A stretch of DNA of 64,000 nucleotides from Auricularia sp. M13. Taxonomy: Eukaryota; Basidiomycota; Agaricomycetes; Auriculariales; Auriculariaceae. A program made the position numbers and the translations under genes. Below are positions 47,401-57,567 of this stretch, one piece after another. Each line of letters begins with the position of its first letter. The first letter of the stretch is position 1. The notes under the pieces were generated by a model that saw nothing but the letters and a program-made list of their open reading frames with translations, did no database searches and was not told where the DNA came from. Location: positions 2,046,001 to 2,110,000 of the forward strand of contig CM073203.1 of the NCBI GenBank assembly GCA_037042915.1, written 5' to 3'.

Positions 47401-47718
47401 GTGCCGCTGGCTCGAGTCGCGCCCTGAGGCGGCCTCGGTGTCGCATAGCAGCAGCAGCGTTTCGAGAAGCGCCTTGCCCAGGTCGCCGTCCACGCTGGCA
47501 TCGGGCAGCGCAGCCAGCAACGCCGGCAACGCCATGGCTGCCACCTGGTCGGCCATGTCGCGTGCCAGGCCCTTCAACGCTAGTACCGACGCCCGGCGGT
47601 CGGCGATGGACGGCGCCTGGGCCAGACGGTCTGCGAGCTTCGTGATCGTTTCCTCTGGCAGCTGCGGCGCCGCCGCTGGCCCGCGAATGGCCGTGTACGT
47701 TTGCGAGAAGAACTCCAT
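44427..47718 (-). CDS. USO1: Vesicle-tethering protein Uso1/p115
   Basis: A long multi-exon gene starting MEFFSQTYTAIRGPAAAPQL at 47718. The N-terminal two thirds is the armadillo-like p115 head: LADRLAQAPSIADRRASVLA, AALQLLSALLIHRRQAVQTH, GGIEGSVVVGECLTCMDSLL, then EFALQFWDAQKAASAQLVLG and the second-half helices down to about 45430, including AVQGLCAFVLGILYEFDRE. The C-terminus is a coiled coil (RDALQAQVANLAQELDAAQE) ending in the acidic tail SEDEEDGDDSEE, the p115/Uso1 C-terminal signature. It tethers ER-derived vesicles at the Golgi with Rab1/Ypt1. The tail is short compared with yeast Uso1. I checked the open blocks but not every splice junction. It is divergent from the tRNA gene 158 bp upstream. 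Confidence 0.85.
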
Positions 47719-47876
47719 CCGTCGCGACCGGGCTAGAGAGAAAGCTGGCAGCACGCGGAGTTACCAGGCGATCGCGTCGTGGCGGACTTGAACCAGCACA
47801 CAAGTCGAGCCGACATCATGATTCTCTCTCTGGATAATTTGGGATGGTATATGTTCAATACCTACCTTTCTACAAG

Positions 47877-47970
47877 GCCTTCTTAGCTCAGTGGAAGAGC
47901 GCGCCACTCGTATCGGTTTCAAACTCCGACAGCGATGGTGAGGTCGGTTGTTCAATCCAGCCAGGAGGCA
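47877..47970 (+). tRNA. tRNA-Thr(CGT) with a 22-nt intron
   Basis: Acceptor arm GCCTTCT pairs with AGGAGGC (one G-T pair), followed by discriminator A. The D arm is GCTC...GAGC. The anticodon stem CGCCA pairs with TGGTG; its loop reads CTCGTA before a 22-nt intron placed after position 37 and resumes with A, giving anticodon CGT (Thr, codon ACG). The T arm is GGTTG TTCAATC CAGCC. The mature tRNA is 72 nt before CCA. T5 follows at once as a Pol III terminator. Box A (TAGCTCAGTGG) and box B (GGTTGTTCAATCC) are present. Confidence 0.9.
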
Positions 47971-47975
47971 TTTTT
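47971..47975 (+). terminator. Pol III terminator of tRNA-Thr
   Basis: TTTTT directly after the discriminator base of the tRNA. Confidence 0.85.
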
Positions 47976-48650
47976 GACGTCAAAAAGCCAATGGTTTTCC
48001 TGCCCAGGCATCCCTTCCATTCGGAGCCCCTCAATTTTAAAAATTATTTGCTGCTCGGGCGTTATCTGAATTGGAAACTGAATTGTCGGTCGGGGCCGGC
48101 CCAGGTCCGCTCTTTGCACAGCCTTTTTCCCTTGATGACCTCTTACGATCCCTGCAGTTGCGCACACTTTGCTTCAAACCGTATGATACCTCTTTCCAGT
48201 CTGAGCACGAAAGCTGCAGCCTTGTTGCTTTCAAAAGGCAGCTAATCTGCACGCCCGGCTCCGTATTCTTCTTTCGTCGACGTCTCCGTGGACCGCGAAC
48301 ACTGGACCTACTAGCGCCCAGAATGACTTCGAGGAGAACTTCGACGCTTATGAGCGCAGGCTTACTCATCGACGAGCCGGCAAATGTGTCAACTGCGGTC
48401 TGCTCAGCTCGGTCCCTCTGGTGCCCATGACTAGATGTTTGCTGTTTGGGACTTGCCACCAGCTTTCCACTCCCCCAGGATTACGAGCTCGATTCATCAG
48501 TCTGCTGACCATGGTCGTGCTACTTTGAATGCTTCGACCGCCAGGCTATGCTTGTGGCGACAGAGACGTGTAGCCACGTTCTACACACCAACTTTGCTAT
48601 AAAGAGGCCTGGCCGTCTGTTAGCTGGCAGCAGTCGACAATCCTCCTCCC
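47976..48650. other. Intergenic, nothing recognised
   Basis: About 675 bp between tRNA-Thr and the methyltransferase. Frames of up to about 140 codons on either strand lack family-like text. Confidence 0.4.
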
Positions 48651-49678
48651 ATGACAACAAAAGCCCACGAAGCGTCGCTGAGCGTGGTCCCTCCTCTGTA
48701 TCCTGCAAAGCTCGTCCTGGGACCCGTCGAATCAGACTTTTTGAAGCGTCAAACGGGCATCCAGGACGACGATCTGCTGCGTCGTCATATCCTTGCAGTC
48801 CAGGAGAAGGCGTATGCTGTATTTCCCTATCCATGCATCTATGCGTTCTCCTTTCTTGGGCATGTCTCGCTCATAGCATTCCTGAAAGTTGCTAAGCATG
48901 TAACAGGATCAGGATAATGCGCTCCCCGGCGTATGAGCGTATCCTCCAGCTCGGCCGCGAGGATGCACTATTTCTGGATATTGGATGCTGCTGTGAGTGC
49001 AGCGCCGAGCTTTTGAGCCTGGAAGTAGAATCATTACCCATTTCAGTTGGAATGGATGCTCGTAAATTGGTCGACGACGGATTCCCCGCTGCGCAGGTTA
49101 TCGCGTCAGACTATCACGCAGGTGATGCACTCCGCCCTCACTTCACTGACCTGCTACTGACAACTACAAAAGAGTTCTGGCAGCTCGGAAACGAGTTGTT
49201 CAAGACAACTACCGAGCAGTGTGGAATCCACTTCATCTCTGGGGACGTCTTCGACGACGGCCTCATCGACACGGAGGCGCCGAAATCAGCAGCGCCGCCC
49301 GCATCGCTCGAGCGCTTGAACAATCTCACACCATGCCTCGGACACTTCAGCGCCATCTATGCCTCCGCATTCTTTCACCTCTTCTCCGAGGAGAAGCAGG
49401 CACTCCTGGCACGTCGTCTCCTTGCGCTGCTCAAGCCTCGACCAGGGAGTGTCATCTTCGGACATCACGTCGCCATGGAGCAAGCGGGGGTCTTACAGGG
49501 CAGCAAGGGAAGCCTTTTCTGCCATAGCCCGGAGACGTGGAGGGTCCTCTGGATTGGAATAGGCGAGCAGGTGGGCATTCGCCTCGAGGTGAAGACGACG
49601 ATGGAGAGGGTGACGAGCGAGTTCATGCAAATCGCGGAGAATGGCTTCTTCATGGAGTGGGAGGTTTCCGTCGTCTAG
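48651..49678 (+). CDS. Class I SAM-dependent methyltransferase (fungal AusD-like)
   Basis: Four exons (48651-48844, 48907-48992, 49047-49121, 49173-49678) give 286 aa. Landmarks: AVQEKAYAVFPYPCIYAIRI near the start, the SAM-binding motif I FLDIGCCFGMDARKLVDDG rebuilt by splicing, VIASDYHAEFWQLGNELFK (acidic motif II and following helix), HFISGDVFDD, and IYASAFFHLFSEEKQALLAR. The set is that of fungal methyltransferases related to AusD/VrtF of meroterpenoid pathways, many of which in Agaricomycetes stand alone. No polyketide or terpene synthase lies nearby, so the substrate is unknown. The first intron has an unusual GTTCTC donor, chosen because it alone restores the frame. Confidence 0.75.
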
Positions 49679-50124
49679 ATTCGAAGTCTACTTGTTGCAT
49701 GGCTTCAACAGCCCTGGCCCTGCCTCTGTACAATCTCGATCGACTGCCAGCTTCAACGCAAATAAGAATTAATGAAGATATTTCACTGCTATACTGTAAT
49801 TGCTGAAGATGACGCGTCTTTCGACTGAGCCATGTCTATATTGCGAGATCGGAGACTGAGAGGCGGATAAGGTCGCGCCTGCTTGCCTGGCCTCATGACG
49901 ATGTTATATCATGTACGGCCACACGAGATTGACGTGAGATTCGCTCTGATTCTCGGGCGCCTTTCTGAGATTTTTGGATCTCACCGATTGTGAGGGTGCT
50001 CAGGATATTGCTGGATTGGCGAGTTTTCCGGGCGCTTACGCAGCCCTGGGAAACGAGGGGCGCGGAAGATGCCGCTCAGCGGCTTGCCACCCGCCCTATC
50101 ACTTGGGCGACCACCAGGGTTTCT
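49679..50124. other. Intergenic, nothing recognised
   Basis: About 450 bp between the methyltransferase and the RBR ligase; likely promoter. Nothing distinct seen. Confidence 0.4.
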
Positions 50125-52074
50125 ATGGCTAGCCACAAGCCTAGCCGCCCCACTTCACGGCTGTCCAGTGACGACCTGCCTGTCCCGAAGGCAGGACTGC
50201 GCGCGTTTCAGCCTACAGTGGACGAACTGAACACGGCGGTTGCGCTGCTGCACGACTTCTTTCCTTGCGCGGACATCGCCCTGCTCAGGCAGAAGTTGGA
50301 ACAATCTTCTTCGGTGAACGCCACGGCAGACCTGGTGGCCAACACGCTCCTTGACCAGGGTCTGACCCAAGCATTGCCGACCGGAGCAGTCGCGGTTCTG
50401 GACGCCCGGCATATCTTCCGAACTGCAGAATACAAACGCGCGGTTGGCAAGATCTTGTACGTATCACTAGAATCGATCTGGGGATTAACGCTATACAATA
50501 CGCTCTAGGATTAAGGAGTTCGAAGGCCTGTCAAAGGCGACGATCGAGACTGTCCTAACTGAGAACGGTCACTCGTATTCGCATTCCCGCGCGACGCTCA
50601 AGGCCATCGCGAAAAAGTCGTGGCTCTTTACTCTGTCATCCTGGTGGCGTAGGCGCAAACCCGTATCGGATCTTCCACCGTCTCGTAGCGCTACCGGCAG
50701 CGTGGAACTGAACCAGGAGCTGCACCTACTGTACGCGCCCGAGCGAGAGAAGCAAGTGACTTCTGATTATGAACTCGCCCGGAAGATCAACGAGGAAGAG
50801 CACGATACGCTTGGGCTTCTTACCGAGTGTGGCTGCTGCTTTGCTGATGTAGTCTGGGAAGACGTGGCTGCCTGCGCCGCTGGCCATATGTTCTGCACCA
50901 ATTGTCTCGTGCGCAGTGCCCAGGACTATGCGTCTTCTACGATCCGCTGCATATCTGCGTCGACGCTGGAGACTTGTGATGCGCCCGTGCCTCGCGCTGT
51001 GCTCGAGGCTGCCCTTCCTGGAGCAGTGCTCAGGGCCTTGGACGACCGTGCGGCCCGTTTTTCAGCATCGCGCAATCGAATCTGCAACTTCTTTCGTGCC
51101 CCTTCTGTCCCTATGCCGTCTGCGAAGAGACGCCGGAATACCATGTCAAATTCCAGGCACGGCTATTATGCTATCTTGTCTTATTTACACTTCTACGACT
51201 CCTATCAGTGCGGGCTGCACTCGCATTGGCCGCTCTCGTCTGCTTGCATTCTTGCATGATGCTCACAGATCAAGCCAACCGCCACTTCTCCGCGCTTCTG
51301 GGCGCAGATGCAGGCGCGCGTGCTATTGCCGCCAAGCGGAGAGGAACGCGGTTCATCTGCCGGAACCCGGACTGTCGCCTGGCCAGTTGCACCGTCTGTG
51401 ACAAAGCATGGCCGTCTACCGCGTCGCACAACTGTGTCGAAGACGAGAAGGAAAAGCTACGGCTCTTCGTGGAACTCGCCATGGCAGACGCTGTGAAACG
51501 GACGGTGTGTTTACTGCTGTTGAGCGACTCGTTCCGAAGCCTGACTGACTCTTTCCCAGTGCCCCAAGTGCCGATGCGCTTTCGTAAAGGACGGTGGGTG
51601 TAATAAGATGACCTGCCCTTGTGGATACAAGATGTGGTGCGTCCGTGCTGCAGTGTTTCACACTAAGCGATCGGTTTGGAGGACTCACGCAAAGTTTGCC
51701 ACCTGCAGCTACCTATGCCGTGCAAACCTCGCGGAAGAAGGATACGATCACTTCTGCCGGCATTTTAGGCCACACGGTGGACCGTGCCGGCAATGCCAGC
51801 GCTGCGACTTGTACGGAGAGCTGGATGACGATATGGTGGCACGTGTGGCCGGGAAGCAGGCCGAGAAGACGTACATTGCCGCGCATGGTGATCCCACACA
51901 AAGAACTCGGATGTCGCGCCGGGAGAGCGGTATGTTTCATCCCACAATAATTACAACCCAGAACTGACCCTAGACGAGCCCTATCTTCCGTGGAGATGGA
52001 GCGGAATCTTGCACTTCTTTTCTGGGAGCATGCCCTTGCGGTGGACATCGACCAGGTATAACCTCGAGGCGTGA
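50125..52074 (+). CDS. RBR E3 ubiquitin ligase (Triad3/RNF216-like), apparent frameshift
   Basis: Exon 1 (50125-50456) starts MASHKPSRPTSRLSSDDLPV; exon 2 opens at 50509. RING1 is ECGCCFADVVWEDVAAC to CTNCLV, the in-between region has SCPFCPYAVCEE and FICRNPDCRLASCTVC, and RING2 reads CPKCRCAFVKDGGCNKMTC with the catalytic Cys in GGCNKM, then YLCRANLAEEGYDHFCRHF. The order RING1-IBR-RING2 and the ECGCC start are those of RNF216/Triad3. RBR enzymes take ubiquitin onto the RING2 Cys before the substrate. Between 51058 and 51062 there are five T where six would keep DDRAARFFSIAQSNLQLLSC in one frame; no intron fits. This is either a homopolymer error in the assembly or a real break. The last exon after 51930 is tentative. 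Confidence 0.75.
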
Positions 52075-52386
52075 GAAGGCAGAGAGGCCTCGTCCTCGGT
52101 TACTCAATCGGCCACCTCGTGTTGCGCCCGTGTCCTTCTAGGCACTTGGACCATGAACGCGGCCATGACATGCTCCGACCGTATGTATTACCCTGGCGGG
52201 AGCGACGGCGTTCCCGATTCACTTGGATTCGCCGCCGGGTCAGCTGCCTACGGAAGGAGCGCTCCCAAACGCTTCACGACCCCAGGTATCATTCGCCTGC
52301 CGACAGGTATCAACGCCGCACAACTACACCACCCGCATGGGGAGGTTCTGCGGCGTGACTGTTCATTGACCCTTGTATCGGTAACC

Positions 52387-52394
52387 TATTTAAA
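52387..52394 (+). promoter_or_regulatory. TATA box for small Cys-rich gene 1
   Basis: TATTTAAA, 75-82 bp upstream of the ATG at 52469. Confidence 0.45.
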
Positions 52395-52468
52395 CCCACC
52401 TCGTTGGACTACAAGACTTGCGCTCGCACTCCTTGCCTGACTTGACTCGTCTCTCCTCTGTCTTGGAT

Positions 52469-52997
52469 ATGTGCTGCTGGAGACGGTGCGTGCTCTGTAG
52501 CGCCCACGCCGCTGTCATCTCATCAGTGAACAGTGTTCGAAACGATTTTCTCTTGTGTGGGCATTCGTACCAGCTCGTAAGAAGCTCGTCGGAACGTCAT
52601 CGCCGCTTTGTTTCTGATGCTCTCATCGACCCGCTCCGCAGCCTGACGAGCTGGTGAGCCTTCTGACCGTGTGTTCGTGCGGCCCGTGCTCATGGATACC
52701 GCAGATTGAATGTGGGAAGCAGAACTGTCGGTTCAGCGCGTACCACGACCCTAACTGCGTCGAGCCGGAGTGTCGGAGAACTTGCGCTCAGTTGTACGTG
52801 TCGCGCCTCTTTCGCTGTGCTATGTTGTTTTAGCCAACTCAATGCCCTCGCGATAGCCGCACCTACCCGCAAGTATACAGTGAGCCAATTGTGGTTGACC
52901 CTGCAATCGCCATTGACGCTCGTGCTCCCTGACAGCGCCGCAGATCAATAGGCGGTGTCCGCCTTGCGAGGAAGCCTACAAGCGCGGGTACCGCTAA
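52469..52997 (+). CDS. Small Cys/His-rich protein, family member 1
   Basis: Six exons (52469-52485, 52534-52576, 52642-52653, 52705-52793, 52857-52890, 52944-52997) with GT-AG introns of 48-65 bp join in phase to 82 aa. It starts MCCWRRVRNDFLLCGHSYQL, continues PDEL (a 12-nt exon) and IECGKQNCRFSAYHDPNC, VEPECRRTCAQF, and ends INRRCPPCEEAYKRGYR. The spaced Cys/His (C-G-H, C-x4-C-x5-H-x3-C-x4-C, C-P-P-C) suggest one or two zinc sites. The first intron is 48 nt without a stop, so its retention gives a 98-aa form. No signal peptide. Two relatives lie at 37.9 and 42.6 kb. I know no named family. Dense exons make it invisible to ORF scanning. Confidence 0.65.
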
Positions 52998-53751
52998 ATC
53001 CTCTCCGTCTCGCATCGCGTTGCTCTCCGTCAAGTTCTTTGTCTTTCGGCCGATATGTACGAAGCTCCCTGACCTGCCTGTTGCTCGGCGTCGTTTAGCG
53101 CATCAATACATGACGACACCGCCGTCTTCTGTCTGACCAATGCTCGATCGTCAGTTGAGTAGGTGTAAATTGGCGACTGATGACGTTGTCCGGTCGTCCT
53201 GAGATATTGGTGATCATGGATACCACGCGAGCGTCAGGGCCTAATCTCACACGAATAGGTCCGATTTTTCTGCAACCGTTGGGCTGGACAACAAGCAATG
53301 TCCGTGTGATTCCCGGCTTGTATTGTCTTGACGAATCGTAATGCGCGCAACTGATGAGGGGGGTCTCCGCGGCGCATCGTGAGAAGTTGATTGCTCCGAG
53401 GAAAAGCAGAGTGACAGCCGAACTCAATCAAGTTCTATGCAGTCCTTCTGAATCCTAGCTGTCAACGTCATAATCCCGTCCTTACACTTTCCGAGCTACA
53501 GACTCTTGTAGCAGGAATAGCCTACAGTCTGCATTGTTCTGTGCCCGGCACGCCCGCCTAATTTAGGCGCCTGATGGCGAGCATGGATTGTGCATATTGG
53601 AATTGATGAGCCCTGGACGTCATAGAGGCACTGCCGCCGAGATTTTCCGTTTTGCCGTGTGGATCTGTCCTGAATATATTGCATGCAGCGCTGAGAGTTT
53701 ACGTTTCTCGCCAACCTTGATCTTGCCTTTGTCCACCGTCCCCAGACAAGG
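52998..53751. other. Intergenic, nothing firm
   Basis: About 750 bp. A 110-codon minus-strand frame (53095-53427) is open but has no recognised family and no splice support. Confidence 0.35.
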
Positions 53752-54491
53752 ATGACGCCCCCCAGCACGCCGACGTCCATCCTGCGCGCCGCGCCGCCCA
53801 CGCCCACTCGCGTACGTCCTACCCCGCATCCCCTGATTGCTTCCTTGCTTGCATTGTTAGGATGCTGAGACTCTCTGCTTTGCTGCAGGTGACCTTCGTG
53901 CCTCAGTCGCTGTGCGACGCGCTCGACCCCATCTGGCGCGAGCGGCTGCGGGGGCAGCTCCCACGTCGGTCGTCGTCCGAGTCCGAATCATCAATATACT
54001 CCTCGCCGTCGTCCGCATCATCACGCGCGTCTTTGTCATCCGCAAGCTGCTACAGCGTCGCAAGCGATGAGACCTCGCCGGAGACCACCCTCGAGGACGC
54101 CGACGAAGACGAAGACGGAGGGGAGGGTGCGGACGGCGCGCACGCGCACGACGGCCTCGTGTACCCGCCACGCGACTCGATCGAGATCTCCGTCAATCGC
54201 AAACGCGCTGCGGCGATGAACAGGCTTCAGGCACACTCGCCTGCGCCCACGCGCGAGCTCGAGAGACCGTTCTCACCGCACACGCCGCACCTGCGTGTTG
54301 TCGAGGTGACTGTGGCGGACGACGAGCTCGATTCGCACGTGCCCCCCGCGCTCGCCGCGCGGCTCTCCCTCCGTGTCAAGAAGAAGCCGAGCGCACTCAA
54401 CCTCCTCGGCCACCGCGTCGTCTCGCGTGTCAGGGACATGGTCTCCGTATCCTCCCCAGGCAAATCTCCGCGCAAAGACGCGTTTGCCTAG
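53752..54491 (+). CDS. Serine-rich hypothetical protein, two exons
   Basis: Exon 1 (53752-53811) encodes MTPPSTPTSILRAAPPTPTR and joins over a GTACGT...CTGCAG intron to exon 2 (53889-54491): 220 aa. The start resembles short N-terminal ILR...TPTRVTF motifs of kinase- or phosphatase-docking proteins (the VTFVP right after TPTR recalls an RVxF PP1-docking site), an inference only. A serine run (residues about 45-70), an acidic stretch (about 85-100) and a Lys/Arg-rich C-terminus follow. Mostly disordered. Both exons are in phase and the proximal start has good context (AGGATGACG). Confidence 0.6.
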
Positions 54492-55304
54492 TGGCTACTT
54501 GGTCTGATTGTTATCGCCTTACTTATTTGCGCTACCTTTGTGCTCGCAACTGCTTTGTCTTTATCCTCTCACTAGGCTGTCGCCTCACCCCAGTCGCTCA
54601 TTACTCAGCTGTAGCGCTCCCGCTTTGAACTCTATTGTATATACAAGTATAGTCTCTGGTGTAGACTCCGAGTAGAATAGTGTAATGCGCTACCGAATAC
54701 ACGCTGTAATACTGCGAACGATCGTCTTTGGCCTCGTCTACGTGTGCACCGTATCCCATGACGTCGAAGGCGGCGATGAGACTCAGACTAGCTTTTGCAG
54801 GGTCGTACAGTAGCATCTGTACGAAATGGCCCGTCACGACCTGAGCGTCCGCGTCCGCGCGGTCGCGCGGTAACACGGTCCGGGTGCGCGTGGCGTAAGC
54901 TCACGCCTTCGGATTTTTGCCACGCAGACCATTCAGCAGCGTCTCACATCTCACTTCTGAATAGTACTTTGACTTCTCCGACTGGCTTTCCCGACATCGG
55001 GCCGTCCGGTTCCCTCGCTCTACTTACACTTCCCCGCCGTTCCTCATCGCGCGTTCGCCCTCCTCCTTCCTGCGATAGCGTCAAACGAGATGGATATATA
55101 GTATATACCGAGGCCGCGTGCATGATCTCTCGCCGCACGAGGAACGCATACCACCGGATCCCACATGCTGTATGCCGGCATCTCGCGCTTTACGTATCGT
55201 CCTGTGGGCAAGGCGGGAACGGGAGCTTCCCATAGGGTCTCGGTACTCGCATACGCTGGTATGTAGTACGTATTGTACAAGCTTCGAGCACAGTCGCAGA
55301 ATTG
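54492..55304. other. Intergenic, nothing recognised
   Basis: About 810 bp between convergent genes. Short frames only. Confidence 0.4.
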
Positions 55305-56252
55305 CTACACGACCCAGCCAAGCAGGCCGCTGACGAGCTTGTTCCCGGTCAATATCTCCTCCTTCCTGGCCTTGAGCTCCTCGACGTCCCAATTGGCCCA
55401 CAGGAACTTGCCCCTCAGGAACTCGGCCTCGGGGCTGACTAGCCACACGAGGAAATGGCCGGGTAGGTCCACTTCAATTAAACACAGTGGTCAGTCGCGA
55501 CCATAAACTTCACTTCTCACCATGCACTCACAATCGTCAAGCGGCAGCTCGGGGTTCCATCCTTGCAGCCCGGACTTCGTCAGCGTCTCAGTCTGGATGA
55601 TCCCAGGCTGCACGTTGAAGAACCGCAATGCCGGGTTCTCCACCTGCAACGTCTCCACGACGCGCACCGCCGCGAGCTTCGCGCTCGCATAGGCGGAAAA
55701 TCCAGGAAGAGGCGGCGCGCGGTGCGCCGCGCCCGCGGAAATGTTGATGAATGCGGCATTCGGGGCGGCGGCGGCGAGGAAGTGGCGCGCTTGGAGGAAC
55801 ACGCCTTGGACGTTCACCTCGAACGCGCGCCACCAGTCGTCCTGCTGCGCCTGAGGGAGGGGCACCGTCTCGTTCAGGTGCGCGGCGTTCGCGACGCATA
55901 TGTCCACCGTAACGCCACCAGCTTCCTCGACCGCGGCGAAGAGGCGCGCCACGTCGTCCTCGCGCGAGATGTCGCCTTGCACCACTCCGATCTTCGTCGA
56001 CGGGTACGCAGTCGCAATCTTCTCAGAGACCGCCTGCAGACTGGCTGCGTCGCGGTCGATGACGAAGATATGCGCGGCGCCGGCCTGGGCGAAGGCGCTG
56101 ACGATCGCCGCGCCGATTCCGCGGCCTCCACCGCTGACGACTACGATCTTCCCCGATGCTGAGAGCTCGGGACGGGTGGGCGAAATGGCGGGGTAGGTGC
56201 TGTGATGGTATATCTTTGTGTAGTCCGTCTCCCACGGGTGTGCTGGCGCCAT
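55305..56252 (-). CDS. Short-chain dehydrogenase/reductase
   Basis: Two exons, 56252-55532 and 55471-55305, give 295 aa. The cofactor site is VVSGGGRGIGAAIVSAFAQA (G-x3-G-x-G), followed by FVIDRDAASLQ, which ends in an acidic Asp after the second strand and favours NAD(H). NAA appears in CVANAAH; the catalytic Ser lies in INISAGAAHRAP and the YxxxK in FSAYASAKLAAVRVVE. The C-terminal extension LPGHFLVWLVSPEAEFLRGK, with LTGNKLVSGLLGWVV at the end, is common in fungal classical SDRs of unknown substrate. The intron rebuilds LPLDDLDLPGHF. Confidence 0.88.
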
Positions 56253-56588
56253 GGTTGCAATTGTGGACCGTGAGCCTGTGGGACTCAGACTGGATTGGGA
56301 GACGAACTGAGGCGTAGCTGCATCTGGTATCTGGTGCCTTTATACGGTACGTTGCTGCAGCTGCAGGGCGCTTCGCCGTGAGACTTTCGCAGATTGGCGC
56401 GCTGTATTGCAGTTGAGTCAACCCAAAGCGGGAGCACCGGTGAGGTTCCACCGTGACTGCAACTGGCAGACAGTCCCAGTTCCGATGCGAGCGCGAGACG
56501 GGAGGCATTCAGCAGCATACATGTCATGATCACGATATGTAAGTACAGATGCAAAGCCCGGAGGCTGAGTTCCTCTGCAGCAAGTTCA

Positions 56589-57567
56589 CACTGTGGAACC
56601 CAGTTCGCGCGATTTTGCACCGGTCAGCAACCGGTAGACGCGAGATATTCCACTTTCTGCCGGTGTCTGGCGGAAAGAGCTCGATTCGTCCCCGGTCGAG
56701 ATTCCGCCGGATTTTCGGTGGAATTGACGGCAGTGACAAGTGATCAATGAAAGACTCCTCGTAGAGGTGGGGTTCAACAGTTTATGACTTTTGAAGAAGA
56801 TTACATTAGTTGCCCATCAGGGGAAGCTCATGGACGTGCATGGACGCTGTTCAGCGTCGGTCTGACGGAGCGCTTACGGAGCCATGAAATCTCGGGAGCC
56901 TGTGAGGAGGTTCCGAAGCGAGCCCTGACCGAATGCCGCAGCATCGGTCTCGCCAATCTCCATCTGGCCACTGCCCTCCAGACCTCGGGCGGAGCTTGAC
57001 TTGGTACTCGGATTTTGGCTCTAGGTCCTCAGGTATATAAGTGCAGCTTTTGCCCGAGTAAAGCATGTTGACATTCGGAGCCTCACGATCGTCTCTAGCC
57101 GTGATTGCCACCAAGGTCCTGAACCTTGCAGGTATGCATCCTTCTTGCTAGCTCTATGTGCTTGTGCTGACTACAGCCCTGCAGAAGATGGCCCCATGGA
57201 GCTGTTGTGTGTGCTGGAAGCAGAGTCACATCATGAATGTAAATTAGTAATGGTATAGAGGATTAACTATTGTTGCTACTTTTGTCACGTCACAGTAAGG
57301 TCTGGGAAGGGCGAATGGGAAAGCCTTTTGAAGGACCCGGGATGCGTCTCATCGCAGTATAAAATCCGGCCGGCCGAAGTCAGTTTTTCGTTTCCGAGCG
57401 TGCTTCGGGGGACTGGAGGAATGTGTCAAAAACTGCTATTTTATTGTCCGTAATGGACGGCACAAAATTTTCAGGCATGGTTTGAAAACGGCCAGAGGAT
57501 GGCTGAATTTATTCTGGAGGCTGGTGGAAAGAGCGCGCGCTTTTCGGCCGGCCAGGGTTCCACAGTG
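56589..57567. mobile_element. CACTG-ended DNA transposon, copy 1 (979 bp)
   Basis: Starts CACTGTGGAACCC and ends with the exact complement GGGTTCCACAGTG. No transposase. 56589-57415 is the same as 57568-58394, and 57407-57567 the same as 59069-59229, so copy 1 is the uninterrupted form of copy 2. The right end touches the start of copy 2 with no base between. CACTR...YAGTG ends suggest the CACTA/CMC superfamily. No target-site duplication could be assigned. A TATATAAG-bearing stretch lies near 57036. Confidence 0.75.

Noticed and set aside
53095-53427. A 110-codon minus-strand frame next to small Cys-rich gene 1
   Set aside because: No recognised motif, no splice support and no conserved-looking core.
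44427-56252. A secondary-metabolite cluster around the methyltransferase and SDR
   Set aside because: No backbone synthase, P450 or transporter lies near, and the genes between are unrelated housekeeping functions.
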